A DNA stretch of 64,000 nucleotides, taken from positions 1,550,001 through 1,614,000 of the forward strand of contig NZ_LN831026.1 in assembly GCF_001457455.1 (NCBI RefSeq), written 5' to 3'. The stretch comes from Corynebacterium diphtheriae (lineage in GTDB: Bacteria; Actinomycetota; Actinomycetes; Mycobacteriales; Mycobacteriaceae). Within the stretch, counting starts at the first letter, position 1. Each line of letters starts with the position of its first letter. Shown here piece after piece: positions 9,628 to 19,089 of this stretch. The notes beneath the pieces were generated by a model that worked only from the letters and a program-made list of their open reading frames with translations, did no database searches and was not told the DNA's origin. A program made the position numbers and the translations under genes.

Positions 9628-10941
9628 ATGGGCCGCCACAGCGCTCCCGATGACGGTTCTAAGTCCCGGCGTCTGTTTTCTGAGCTTCGCCGCTACTCCA
9701 CGGTCCGATCCCACAACTCCCAATCAGCTTTGGACGCTACCCGCAATCCGGCCCCGCGCCGCCGCTCGGACTCTGCTGTCGGCTCCGCCGACGCGCACGC
9801 CCGCCCGGTCCAGCACATGCCGCAGCGCCCTCGCCAGCAGATGCCCCGCCAGCGGCGACCACGTACCGACTACCCTTCCCAGGTCGCGCCGCAACGCAGC
9901 GCACAGCGTGGCCCGCAACAGACACAGCAGTTCGCACCGCAATCCCCCTATCGCGCCGCCACGAATCGCACCACAGCCGCTGGAGCCGCAGCTGTCCGCG
10001 CCGCAGGTCACTCACAATCCGCAACGCAGCGCGCCAAGAATGCGTGGTGGCGTTCCGGCAAGCTGCGCATCGCCGTCGGCGTTGTGGCCACGATTGCCAT
10101 TGCCAGCACCATCCACCAGGCCGTCAAGCCGCCAGAGGGTCTGGAAGAGCGCCAAATTGTCGCCGAGTCCGCCCCGGTCATTGAGCCTTCGGCCGCGGTG
10201 GAGCTCTACATCCCGCACCTGCAACTCCACGCGGAGTTCGAGCCTGGCAATTGCCGCGTGCTCAACGGCTCCATTAATCCGAAGACCATGGATAAGGCGT
10301 GCACGTACACTGCCGATGACAAGCCGTATTCTCTCCCCGGCACCGACGCCCCCGACATCTCGGTTATCGCCGGCCATACCGGCGCGGGCGTGTCCGCCGT
10401 GTTCAATGATCTCTATGACGGTTCCGCCATGGAGCACAAGGTCACCATCGGCGACAAGCTTTACCTGCGCACCAAGAACTCCGGCGATGACTGGCTGGTC
10501 TACGAGGCCACCGACCTGCATGCCCCCGACAAGTCTGGACTTGCCGATGACGCCTCCGTTTGGGGCGACGGCCCCATGCCCGGCCGCCTATTGACTATTA
10601 GCTGTATCCAGCCAGCTAACCTTTTGGAGGCCGCAGTGAAGAACGCCGTGGTGGGCTGGCAGTACCGGGGCGTTGCCACCGCCGATGGCGGCTCCGGCCA
10701 GGAAACCCTGCCGGAGGAAATCGACCAATTCGCCCCGCCGGCCGACGCCCCCACCCAAGACCCCGCGAACGGCCCAGCCGGCGCACCGGCTGAAGCCCCC
10801 GCAGAAGCACCGATCCCAGCCGCCCCGGTCGAGGAGGCTCCAGTCCAGGACGCCCCCGTTGAGGCTCCTGCCGAGGCCCCGGTCGAAGCACCAGTCGAAG
10901 TCCCAGCAGACCAACCCGCCCCCGACGTCGCTCCGCACTAA
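9628..10941 (+). CDS. Sortase-family transpeptidase with Pro/Ala-rich tail
   Basis: Membrane-anchored protein of 437 residues. Residues 1-140 are Arg/Gln/Pro-rich and probably cytoplasmic. One helix follows (KLRIAVGVVATIAIAS, about residues 145-160). The outer domain carries sortase residues: His250 in VIAGHTG, Cys326 in LLTISCIQP and a candidate Arg347 in WQYRG. The last 70 residues are APAEAP-type repeats. Sortases cut C-terminal sorting signals and join proteins to the cell wall or pili. The start is ATG 9628 with AAAGGAG upstream; the longer open frame from 9229 overlaps the divergent FNT gene and is rejected. Composition is much richer in G+C than the flanking chromosome. The sortase class is not assigned. 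Confidence 0.8.
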   Translation: MGRHSAPDDGSKSRRLFSELRRYSTVRSHNSQSALDATRNPAPRRRSDSAVGSADAHARPVQHMPQRPRQQMPRQRRPRTDYPSQVAPQRSAQRGPQQTQQFAPQSPYRAATNRTTAAGAAAVRAAGHSQSATQRAKNAWWRSGKLRIAVGVVATIAIASTIHQAVKPPEGLEERQIVAESAPVIEPSAAVELYIPHLQLHAEFEPGNCRVLNGSINPKTMDKACTYTADDKPYSLPGTDAPDISVIAGHTGAGVSAVFNDLYDGSAMEHKVTIGDKLYLRTKNSGDDWLVYEATDLHAPDKSGLADDASVWGDGPMPGRLLTISCIQPANLLEAAVKNAVVGWQYRGVATADGGSGQETLPEEIDQFAPPADAPTQDPANGPAGAPAEAPAEAPIPAAPVEEAPVQDAPVEAPAEAPVEAPVEVPADQPAPDVAPH

Positions 10942-11103
10942 CCGCACTCCCTAGTCAAGCCTCTTCAACGCGGCCGATTCCGTCCCGTTGCATCGTGGCC
11001 AAACTCAGCGCCAGCGCCACAGCTGCCCCTGCCCCGCTAGTTCCAACGCTACACCTCACCGCGCCGCCCGCCAGCATTCAACTAGCCCCCCCGGAAAACG
11101 CCG

Positions 11104-11129
11104 AAGACCCCGGCCGGAGCCGAGGTCTT
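11104..11129 (-). terminator. Terminator of the rplN-rplX-rplE unit
   Basis: On the minus strand AAGACCTCGGC and GCCGGGGTCTT pair (one G-T wobble) about 15 bases after the rplE stop, with a short T run beyond. It ends the ribosomal unit inside the element, so the unit is self-contained. Confidence 0.75.
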
Positions 11130-11143
11130 GGTGCGGTACCGCT

Positions 11144-11695
11144 TTACTTGAATGGGAAGCCGAGCTCGCGAAGCAATGCGCGGCCTTCCTCGTTGTTGGT
11201 AGCGGTGGTAACGACGGTGATGTCCATACCGCGTGGGCGATCGATCTTGTCAACGTCGATTTCGTAGAACATGGTTTGCTCGGAGAGGCCGAACGTGTAG
11301 TTACCGTGACCATCGAACTGCTGGTCAGACAGGCCACGGAAGTCACGAATACGTGGCAGTGCGACGGTCAGCAAACGATCCAGGAACTCCCACATGCGGT
11401 CGCCACGAAGGGTAACGCGAGCACCGATTGGCATGCCTTCACGGAGCTTGAAGTTAGCGATGGACTTCTTGGCACGGCGAAGCTCTGGCTTCTGACCGGT
11501 GATCAAGGTGAGGTCCTCAAGTGCGCCGTTGATCAGCTTGGAGTCACGAGCAGCGTCGCCGACACCCATGTTGACAACAACCTTGACAACACCAGGGATC
11601 TGCATGACGTTCTCGTAGGAGAACTCATCGTTGAGCTTGGTGCGGATCTCTTCGCGGTAGCGGGTCTTCAGACGTGGAGTGTAGTTCTCGCTCAT
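11144..11695 (-). CDS. rplE: 50S ribosomal protein L5
   Basis: Complete L5 of 183 residues, a 5S rRNA-binding protein of the central protuberance. Conserved blocks are [48 protein letters not shown] and the C-terminal [11 protein letters not shown]. It starts two bases after the rplX stop and is followed at once by a terminator. Normally part of the spc ribosomal operon; in corynebacteria rplN-rplX-rplE form the end of one block of it. Here it lies between IS ends in another neighbourhood. The sequence shows no sign of decay. Confidence 0.97.
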   Translation of the reverse strand: MSENYTPRLKTRYREEIRTKLNDEFSYENVMQIPGVVKVVVNMGVGDAARDSKLINGALEDLTLITGQKPELRRAKKSIANFKLREGMPIGARVTLRGDRMWEFLDRLLTVALPRIRDFRGLSDQQFDGHGNYTFGLSEQTMFYEIDVDKIDRPRGMDITVVTTATNNEEGRALLRELGFPFK

Positions 11696-11697
11696 GA

Positions 11698-12012
11698 TTA
11701 GATGTCCTTCCCGTTACGACGCGAGATACGGACCTTCTTGCCGTTCTCATCGAAGCGGTAGCCAACGCGGGTCGGATTGCCGTCGGAGTCCAAAACCATG
11801 ACGTTAGAAACGTGGATTGGAGCTTCCTGGGTGACGATTCCGCCAGACTCAGCGCCGAGCTCTGGAGCAGAGTTAGCAACGTGCTTCTTGATGCGGTTAA
11901 CGCCCTCAACCAAGACCTTTTCGGTCTTAGGGAAAGCCTGAATGACTTTACCCTTAGCACCCTTGTCTGGGCCGGAGATCACGAGAACCATATCGCCCTT
12001 GTGGATCTTCAT
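11698..12012 (-). CDS. rplX: 50S ribosomal protein L24
   Basis: Complete L24 of 104 residues, an assembly-initiating protein binding the 5' end of 23S rRNA. It has the KOW motif at the start ([21 protein letters not shown]) and the typical [10 protein letters not shown] block. Two-base gaps separate it from rplN and rplE, so the three are one unit. It looks intact and of usual length. Confidence 0.97.
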   Translation of the reverse strand: MKIHKGDMVLVISGPDKGAKGKVIQAFPKTEKVLVEGVNRIKKHVANSAPELGAESGGIVTQEAPIHVSNVMVLDSDGNPTRVGYRFDENGKKVRISRRNGKDI

Positions 12013-12014
12013 AA

Positions 12015-12383
12015 CTAGATCACCTCCGGTGCGAGAGAAACGATCTTCATGAACTTCTTGTCACGAAGCTCGCGAGCAACTGGGCCGAAGATACGGGTAC
12101 CACGTGGCTCGTTGTCGTTCTTGATCAAAACAGCAGCGTTTTCATCGAACTTGATGTAGGAACCGTCTGGACGACGGGTTTCCTTCTTTGCACGGACGAT
12201 AACAGCCTTAACGACTTCGCCAGCCTTAACGTTGCCACCTGGGGTAGCTTCCTTGACGGTAGCGACGATGACGTCGCCAATGCCAGCAAAACGTCGGGTG
12301 GAGCCACCGAGAACGCGGATGCACAGAATCTCTCGTGCACCGGTGTTATCGGCAACCCGCAGACGCGATTCCTGCTGAATCAC
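12015..12383 (-). CDS. rplN: 50S ribosomal protein L14
   Basis: Complete L14 of 122 residues with near-invariant blocks: [35 protein letters not shown] and [14 protein letters not shown]. The family start corresponds to GTG at 12383 (reads MIQQES), which has AGGAG at the proper distance upstream. The longer frame to 12584 is not supported. First gene of the rplN-rplX-rplE unit; its promoter region lies in the 535-base divergent spacer within the element. Confidence 0.97.
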   Translation of the reverse strand: MIQQESRLRVADNTGAREILCIRVLGGSTRRFAGIGDVIVATVKEATPGGNVKAGEVVKAVIVRAKKETRRPDGSYIKFDENAAVLIKNDNEPRGTRIFGPVARELRDKKFMKIVSLAPEVI

Positions 12384-12918
12384 TATGGGTCTCCTGACCT
12401 GGATCGAATGTGTGGCAGATTTCCGTCCTTGCCGCACGCGGTCTACAAACTTGCGATGCTCAAGCCTTGACAACGGACTGCACCGAAGGGTCTCGGACCG
12501 GCGGTTCGGAAACGCACCACTACGAGCCGACCAGGTTTCGCAACCCATACACTCAGCCACACGCAAGCGCTTGTACCAAAACACTGCCTTTGCTTGCGGA
12601 CGCCCCCACCTCCCTCACCCCCGTTACCTCCCCCTTCCACCCTCTTGGTGTTAGGTTTCGAATTCAAACCAGCACCCCACCTAAAGAAACTTAACCCTTC
12701 TACCTGCAGTTTCCCTCGCACGACGAGCAACTTTAGTGCGCTTTAAGGGGAGGGAACGCGCGTTCTAAAGAGCTCCTGCACGGCACCGAAAACCGGACTT
12801 AAGAGATGTTCATCAATATTTTTAACGTGACAGCTGTGAAAACGGTTGTTATTATGATTTTGTCCAGAAGTACTAGAACTTTCGGCAAGTACCCAAATTC
12901 CCTCAGAAGGAGAAACGC
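12384..12918. promoter_or_regulatory. Divergent spacer between rplN and the secreted-protein gene
   Basis: No convincing gene lies in these 535 bases. They must hold the rplN promoter (leftward) and the promoter of the secreted protein (rightward; TATGAT at 12853-12858 is a possible -10). On the minus strand at 12603-12642 five G runs (GGG, GGGGG, GGGGG, GGG, GGGGG) are separated by loops of 3-7 bases, which meets the usual pattern for a G-quadruplex. No -35/-10 pair for rplN was found with confidence. Confidence 0.45.
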
Positions 12919-13737
12919 ATGAAGCGTTTGCCACAGACCCTGACCGCTGCTGCCCTGACCGGCGCACTCACCTTCGGCGGCGCAGCTGTTGCTCAAGCTC
13001 AAAATTCGGATCCGGTAGAGACCGCCACCACCGACTATGCTGAACGCCATGATGTTGCTGCCGATCCGATTACCGTCGATGGTGTCGAGTACTTCAAACA
13101 GGAAGACGGTTCTTGGCTGTCCAAGCCGGTCGCAGGCAACCCTGTTCGCTTGACTGCTGAGCAGGCAGAAAAGTTCGTTAAGGAGCAGCAGGACACCTCC
13201 GCAATTCCTGCACCTGCCACCAAGGTAGACTCCAATCTCAACACTTGGTACCAGAGCATGAAGGATCCGTCGGTTTACGTCAAAGACCCGGCTCTGGTGA
13301 ATGAAGAGATCACCCCCGAGATGCGTGACGCTTACGCAAAGGCATTCCCTTCTGAAGAAACGAAGCCTGAAGATACGAAGCCTGAATTCGACAAGAAGAA
13401 GCTGGCTTGGTTAGCGCTGCCCGCTGCATTGATCATCGGTGGCATCACCTGGTACTTGTCCCAAGATGGCAAGACCTACGTCAAGGACGAGGCACGCAAG
13501 AACCAGGAGCCGACCGCTGAGGAAAAGGCTGCTTCCGAGCAGTTGCTGAACGCTAACAAGGACAAAGTTATGGCCCAGGGCGGTAAGCTCGCTGACGGCG
13601 CGAAGACCACCGGCACTACCCGCGGTATGTCCGCTGAGACCGGCTCCAACACCGTTGCACGCGGCCTGGCTGGCTTGGCCGTAGCTGCCATGGTTGCAGC
13701 TGCTGCATTCGCTGCACGCCGCAAGTTCTTCGCCTAA
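12919..13737 (+). CDS. Secreted, membrane-anchored protein with sorting-signal-like C terminus
   Basis: Protein of 272 residues with a signal peptide (about 1-27, cut after VAQAQ or AQA). The outer region has several WY-containing segments. A hydrophobic segment lies at about 161-179 (LAWLALPAALIIGGITWYL). The C-terminal end is SAETG, then a hydrophobic stretch, then ARRKFFA, which looks like a degenerate sortase sorting signal (LPxTG type). The start is supported by AGAAGGAG upstream. It is divergent from rplN; related corynebacteria also carry a secreted protein gene next to rplN. Function is unknown; attachment by the nearby sortase is inference. Confidence 0.75.
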   Translation: MKRLPQTLTAAALTGALTFGGAAVAQAQNSDPVETATTDYAERHDVAADPITVDGVEYFKQEDGSWLSKPVAGNPVRLTAEQAEKFVKEQQDTSAIPAPATKVDSNLNTWYQSMKDPSVYVKDPALVNEEITPEMRDAYAKAFPSEETKPEDTKPEFDKKKLAWLALPAALIIGGITWYLSQDGKTYVKDEARKNQEPTAEEKAASEQLLNANKDKVMAQGGKLADGAKTTGTTRGMSAETGSNTVARGLAGLAVAAMVAAAAFAARRKFFA

Positions 13738-13778
13738 GCGAGGACCTTCCTACCTCGTAGGAGCCTAAAGAGAGACTG

Positions 13779-13823
13779 GCTGCGCCGGTCGGGCTTGTGC
13801 CCGGCCGGCGCAGCTATCGTTTT
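13779..13823 (+). terminator. Terminator after the secreted-protein gene
   Basis: A perfect 10-bp stem, GCTGCGCCGG with CCGGCGCAGC, is followed by TATCGTTTT, about 40 bases after the stop codon. Confidence 0.85.
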
Positions 13824-13917
13824 ACGGCCATTACAACGGCATAAGCACTAAGCCAGAAGACATACTCTGTCTGCTTCACCAAGGTATTTCTGCCCCATGG
13901 TCTGCCCCCTTATACAA

Positions 13918-13959
13918 CTCATCCCCGCTCCGAACCCTATCTTCAGTAGCGGGGATGAG
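13918..13959. terminator. 12-bp inverted repeat next to the IS left end
   Basis: CTCATCCCCGCT and AGCGGGGATGAG pair perfectly around an 18-base loop, just outside the IS terminus and between two convergent genes. It could stop transcripts from either side; the T run is poor, so the role is open. Confidence 0.4.
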
Positions 13960-13969
13960 AGGTTAGCGT

Positions 13970-15571
13970 TTAACTGTTATGTCCATGAGGTTTTTGGACT
14001 TGGAGTCTAGGGACTTTGTGGACGCGGAGTCTCCCCGCTTTTTGGACGGGGAGTCCACGGAGTTTTTGTACTGGTGCTAGCTTGGCTTCTTTCCGGCGGC
14101 TTGACCGTGGCCCAGAGAGGTTGGATTTTAGCTCTAGGTGTTGTCGGTGCCACATGCCGACAACGTGGTTAATGTTGATTTGACCGCCGGGTGGACGCTG
14201 ATTCAGTTGGATCGGTAGCGGAAATGAAAACAATTTCTCACCATCGTGATCAGTAAAAAATTCCACATAGTCATCAGCTACGCTGCTGTAGATGGCTCGA
14301 TTTTTGAAGCGCAGCCCGACATAGAGACCGTGTCCCATGACGCGTACCACCCCGCTTTTGTTAATCCACAGCTTGTCTGGGATAGGCCAGAGTGCATTTA
14401 CACCGGTAGAGCGTGGCATTACGGTTAAAGAATCGGCGTAGGGTGTATCTTGCTGGATCGCCTGAGTGTCGTTACCTGGTGCCCTGCCTGAAGCTGCCAC
14501 TTCAGGCAGGGCATTATCTGTCGCGACCACCGTGTCGACTGCTAAGGCATCCACCCGGTTGTCGGGGTGAATCCGATGATAATGTTTCGCGATTTTCGTC
14601 CATAAAACATCTGGGTCAATCGGCTGCGTCGGTGGCTGGGCATGCGAGATAATCTCCCAAGCTTGGGCTGGGGTCATGTGCATCTTGCCCCTGAGAAGTC
14701 CTTGGTGGCGACGGCGTGTGTTGTAGAAGTTGCGGTAGTCGACAATCAGCTGTTGGGCCTGCGCCAGCGTCGTCGAGGTACGAGCATCCAAAAACTTGGT
14801 CATGGATTGGTGTGATCGCTCGTCTTTGCCTTGCGTCGTGGGAGCAAAGCCCGCACTTGATTTAACTTTCAGGCTGGCGAGCCAGCGTTCGGTGTGCGAC
14901 AGCCGGCCGCGATGGTAGGTGGCAAAGGAATCACCGTTGTCAGAGAGGACTTCTTGGGGAAGTCCGTAAGCATCAATGGCTCCACTGAGCGTGATGCGGG
15001 CATCGGTGCCGTTTTCTGGAGTTCCAAAAGCTTGGGAGCCGACGTCGAAGCGGCTGGCATCGTCGACGACTTGGTAGATAGTCACGTGCGTGTGAGGCAC
15101 AGCGAAGAGCCTGTAGACAAACGCATCAATCTGCCACAGTTCATTGACTTCGCCCCTAGCAAAGTCCTTGTAGGACTTACGTGGTCGTTTACGTGCATTG
15201 ATGTCAGCGACGCCAGCCTCGTGCAACCATTGTGCGATTAAAGCTCGTGACGGTGGTTGGTCGTAGCCGAGTTCGTCGAGGAAGAAGTAGAAGATTGACC
15301 ATGGGCCGCAGTCTTGGCCGCGGGCTTGTAACGTACCGCGAGCTTGCAGGACCTGTTGTCGAATCGTGTCATCGTAGACCCGTCGCGGGTTCAGCGGTGC
15401 CGTGCTGTCCGGCACAATGCCAGCCCGCCCGCGTTCGGCGATACGTGCTTTGATGTTGTAATACGTCTGCTTCTATACGCCGATGTTCTTGCAGAACTGC
15501 TGGACCGTGATGCCCTCACGGATGGGGTCGAAATCCGCTATCTTCTTGCGGAGCGTAATAGGAATTGCCAT
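13970..15571 (-). pseudogene. IS481-type DDE transposase, broken by an in-frame TAG
   Basis: Reading from ATG 15571 gives a 533-codon transposase with a stop TAG at codon 33 (15473-15475), inside an N-terminal helix-turn-helix (ITVQQFCKNIGV*KQTYYN). Beyond it the frame is open from GTG 15415 to 13970. The integrase core is clear: WQIDAF (first Asp), VLSDNGDSF (second Asp) and QGKDERSH (Glu). The C-terminal tail is an 8-residue repeat (VQK, VHK, VQK endings) encoded by the IS left-end array, and the stop codon lies just outside the IS. One base change would restore the gene. A shorter protein from the GTG would lack the helix-turn-helix. Confidence 0.85.
13991..14086. repeat. Left-end array: four 24-bp repeats
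   Basis: Units start at 13991, 14015, 14039 and 14063 with the pattern TTTTTGGACnnGGAGTC then seven variable bases. The fourth unit is degenerate. They lie inside the 3' end of the transposase frame and encode its 8-residue repeats. Confidence 0.85.
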
Positions 15572-15579
15572 CCCCACAT

Positions 15580-15675
15580 TGTCAAGAAGCCAGAGTCTAA
15601 AAAGTCGTTAGACATCCTGTCCATAAACTTCCTGGACTCCGAGTCAAAAAACTAACTGGACTCCGAGTCCAAGAA
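15580..15675. repeat. Right-end array: four 24-bp repeats
   Basis: Units at 15652-15675, 15628-15651, 15604-15627 and 15580-15603, read on the minus strand, share the pattern of the left array (for example TTCTTGGACTCGGAGTCC). Decay increases inward. Spacing and distance from the terminus (16 bases) mirror the left end exactly, as expected for transposase-binding sites. Confidence 0.85.
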
Positions 15676-15691
15676 GTCACTAGACATCACA

Positions 15692-15705
15692 GACTAGTAC
15701 TAGAG
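15692..15705. repeat. Right copy of the 14-bp direct repeat
   Basis: GACTAGTACTAGAG starts immediately after the IS right terminus and is identical to 8595-8608. Confidence 0.75.
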
Positions 15706-15731
15706 GGGGCCACTGCACACGTTAACAGAGC

Positions 15732-17493
<1,762 letters not shown>

Positions 17494-18660
17494 ATGCCCC
17501 ACCCCAATCGCACGTTCAAGATTGTGATCGCTCCAGATTCTTTTAAATCCACCGCTACCACTTCACAAGCTGCAGCTTTTATTGCGGAAGGCATTCAAGC
17601 AGCCGCTCAAAGCAACGAGTGCGAAGGCATAAACGTTGAGATAACAACGGTTCCCATGGCGGACGGTGGCGAAGGTACGTCGTCATGCTTCGAAGGAATC
17701 GACATCACGCTTCCGACAACAGATGCCAATGGCCGACTCACCGAAGCGACTTATCGTTTCGACCCACAATCGGAAACTGCGTACATTGATGTGGCAGCAG
17801 CCTCCGGATTACCTGCAGTAGAAGATGAACTTCGCCCGCTTACTGCAGATACTTACGGCACCGGTGTCCTTATTGCGGATGCACAAACTCGAGGTGCTCG
17901 ACGCATTGTATTGGGACTAGGCGGAACTGCCACCACCGATGCCGGAACCGGAATTTTAGTGGCATTAGGTGCAACACCTATGAATAAGCAAGGCCTGCCC
18001 CTACGCCAAGGCGGTGGAGCCCTCGGCGAGCTTGATTATCTCGACACCGCCCAAGTAAACATCCCTGCGGCTGCCATGTCGTGGGTACTGCTTACCGACG
18101 TTAACTCCCCTGCAACTGGTCCTGAAGGCACAGCACATACCTTTGCTGCCCCAAAAGGAGCCTCCGCGGAAGACATAGCCATGTTAGAAAACGGGATCGC
18201 AACAATCTGTGCTGTTTCCGGTGTTGATCCAACAACCCCAGGTCTAGGTGCCGCAGGCGGACTTCCCATTGGAATCACATGGCTTTCTAGCCTTATCCAT
18301 GGCAACAATAACAATGTGGTTATCATGCCCGGCGCGCAGGTGGTTGCCAACGCATGCAATCTTGAAGAACACATTGCGAATGCCGATCTCGTGATTACTG
18401 GTGAAGGCCGCTTGGATCATACTTCGTTTAATACCAAGGTCGTTGGCACTATCGCCCGTCTCGCAGCACAGCATGACGTAGACATGATGGTTCTTGCCGG
18501 TAGCGTAGAGCCTAGTTGCTCTCAACAATTCGATCATTTATCGATGACAGCAGTCGAGCTACCTGACTTCAAGGAGCATTTGAGCGTGCGAGATCAGATC
18601 CGTTCCGCAGCGCAACAGGCCTTTACTACTTATGCGCTGACAAAAACGGTCCAAGGATAA
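17494..18660 (+). CDS. glxK: Glycerate kinase
   Basis: Kinase of 388 residues of the GckA/GlxK family that phosphorylates D-glycerate. Seen are the N-terminal KIVIAPDSFKST, the block VPMADGGEGTS, GLGAAGGLPIGITWL and the C-terminal GEGRLDHTSFNTKV. The frame is open further upstream, but ATG 17494 was chosen because AAGGATAGG precedes it and the family N terminus begins there. The last 31 bases overlap the convergent gene that follows. Confidence 0.9.
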   Translation: MPHPNRTFKIVIAPDSFKSTATTSQAAAFIAEGIQAAAQSNECEGINVEITTVPMADGGEGTSSCFEGIDITLPTTDANGRLTEATYRFDPQSETAYIDVAAASGLPAVEDELRPLTADTYGTGVLIADAQTRGARRIVLGLGGTATTDAGTGILVALGATPMNKQGLPLRQGGGALGELDYLDTAQVNIPAAAMSWVLLTDVNSPATGPEGTAHTFAAPKGASAEDIAMLENGIATICAVSGVDPTTPGLGAAGGLPIGITWLSSLIHGNNNNVVIMPGAQVVANACNLEEHIANADLVITGEGRLDHTSFNTKVVGTIARLAAQHDVDMMVLAGSVEPSCSQQFDHLSMTAVELPDFKEHLSVRDQIRSAAQQAFTTYALTKTVQG

Positions 18661-19058
18661 GCTGCTGGAACTTCGTAGCGTTGCTCGTCTGTGAAGTCGA
18701 GTGCATCGTTACTCAAGCGTGCGGCGGGGGTGAGCAGGCGCGAATATGTCATTGCCGTCTCGTTGAGTGATCCGTTCAAACCATCAACCACGATGGTAAA
18801 TCGCTGGAGGGATAACTCATCGAGCGCTACGACGTCATCGCTGAGCTCATCTGCGGTTTCCGCACCTCGATCGCGCAGATATGTAGTGGTTAGTTCTTCG
18901 CGAACACTGTCTGGTTGAGGAGATTGCGGTTGATGATCCACGTGCGCGCTGTGCACTACGTTGTCTCGCACCAGCAGCGCTGTGAGAGCGTCGATACGCT
19001 CGATAAGATGACGGGCTGCAGGTTCGTCAATTAAACAGTCAAACACAATCCTAGGCAT
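18630..19058 (-). CDS. Conserved-looking protein of unknown function
   Basis: Acidic protein of 142 residues (MPRIVFDCLIDEPAARHLIE...). No family recognised. The C terminus overlaps the glycerate kinase end by 31 bases. A TAGGCT box six bases before the ATG suggests a leaderless transcript. It faces away from the HIT-like gene across only 31 bases. Real coding is likely from the start context and lack of any other gene here. Confidence 0.6.
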   Translation of the reverse strand: MPRIVFDCLIDEPAARHLIERIDALTALLVRDNVVHSAHVDHQPQSPQPDSVREELTTTYLRDRGAETADELSDDVVALDELSLQRFTIVVDGLNGSLNETAMTYSRLLTPAARLSNDALDFTDEQRYEVPAAYPWTVFVSA

Positions 19059-19089
19059 GTGCTTAGCCTAGCGAATATCCTTGAAAGAT

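Larger units (their letters stand above)
8609..15691. mobile_element. Composite IS481-type element carrying rplN-rplX-rplE
   Basis: A 7.1-kb block has a MITE-like IS end at the left (TGTCATGTCC...) and a full IS at the right (ending ...GACATCACA). The outermost 33 bases agree at about 24 positions as inverted repeats, and a perfect 14-bp direct repeat touches both outer ends. Inside lie a broken FNT channel gene, a sortase-like gene, rplE-rplX-rplN, a secreted protein gene and their terminators. The IS on its own (13975-15691) has no matching flanks, which favours insertion of the whole block. The genes on either side (SepIVA-like and gdhA) are close neighbours in related corynebacteria. Movement as a unit is inference; the repeats are seen directly. 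Confidence 0.7.
13975..15691 (-). mobile_element. IS481-type insertion sequence, 1717 bp
   Basis: The left terminus is TGTTATGTCCATGAGG and the right terminus (minus strand) TGTGATGTCTAGTGAC. Each is 16 bases long and followed inward by four 24-bp repeats. Ends beginning TGT and the rve-type DDE transposase fit IS481. It is longer than most of that family because of the end arrays and transposase tail. Its immediate flanks do not match each other; the 14-bp repeat after its right end matches the one outside the far left end of the block. Confidence 0.8.

Noticed and set aside
10741..10930. Tandem repeat as a possible CRISPR or minisatellite
   Set aside because: It is the coding repeat of the sortase-like Pro/Ala/Glu tail.
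9724..10954. Long open frames in all directions across the sortase-like gene
   Set aside because: High G+C low-complexity sequence leaves few stops; only the + frame from 9628 has a ribosome site, a membrane helix and sortase residues.
12384..12584. N-terminal extension of L14
   Set aside because: The family start and AGGAG point to GTG 12383; the extra 67 residues are unlike any L14.
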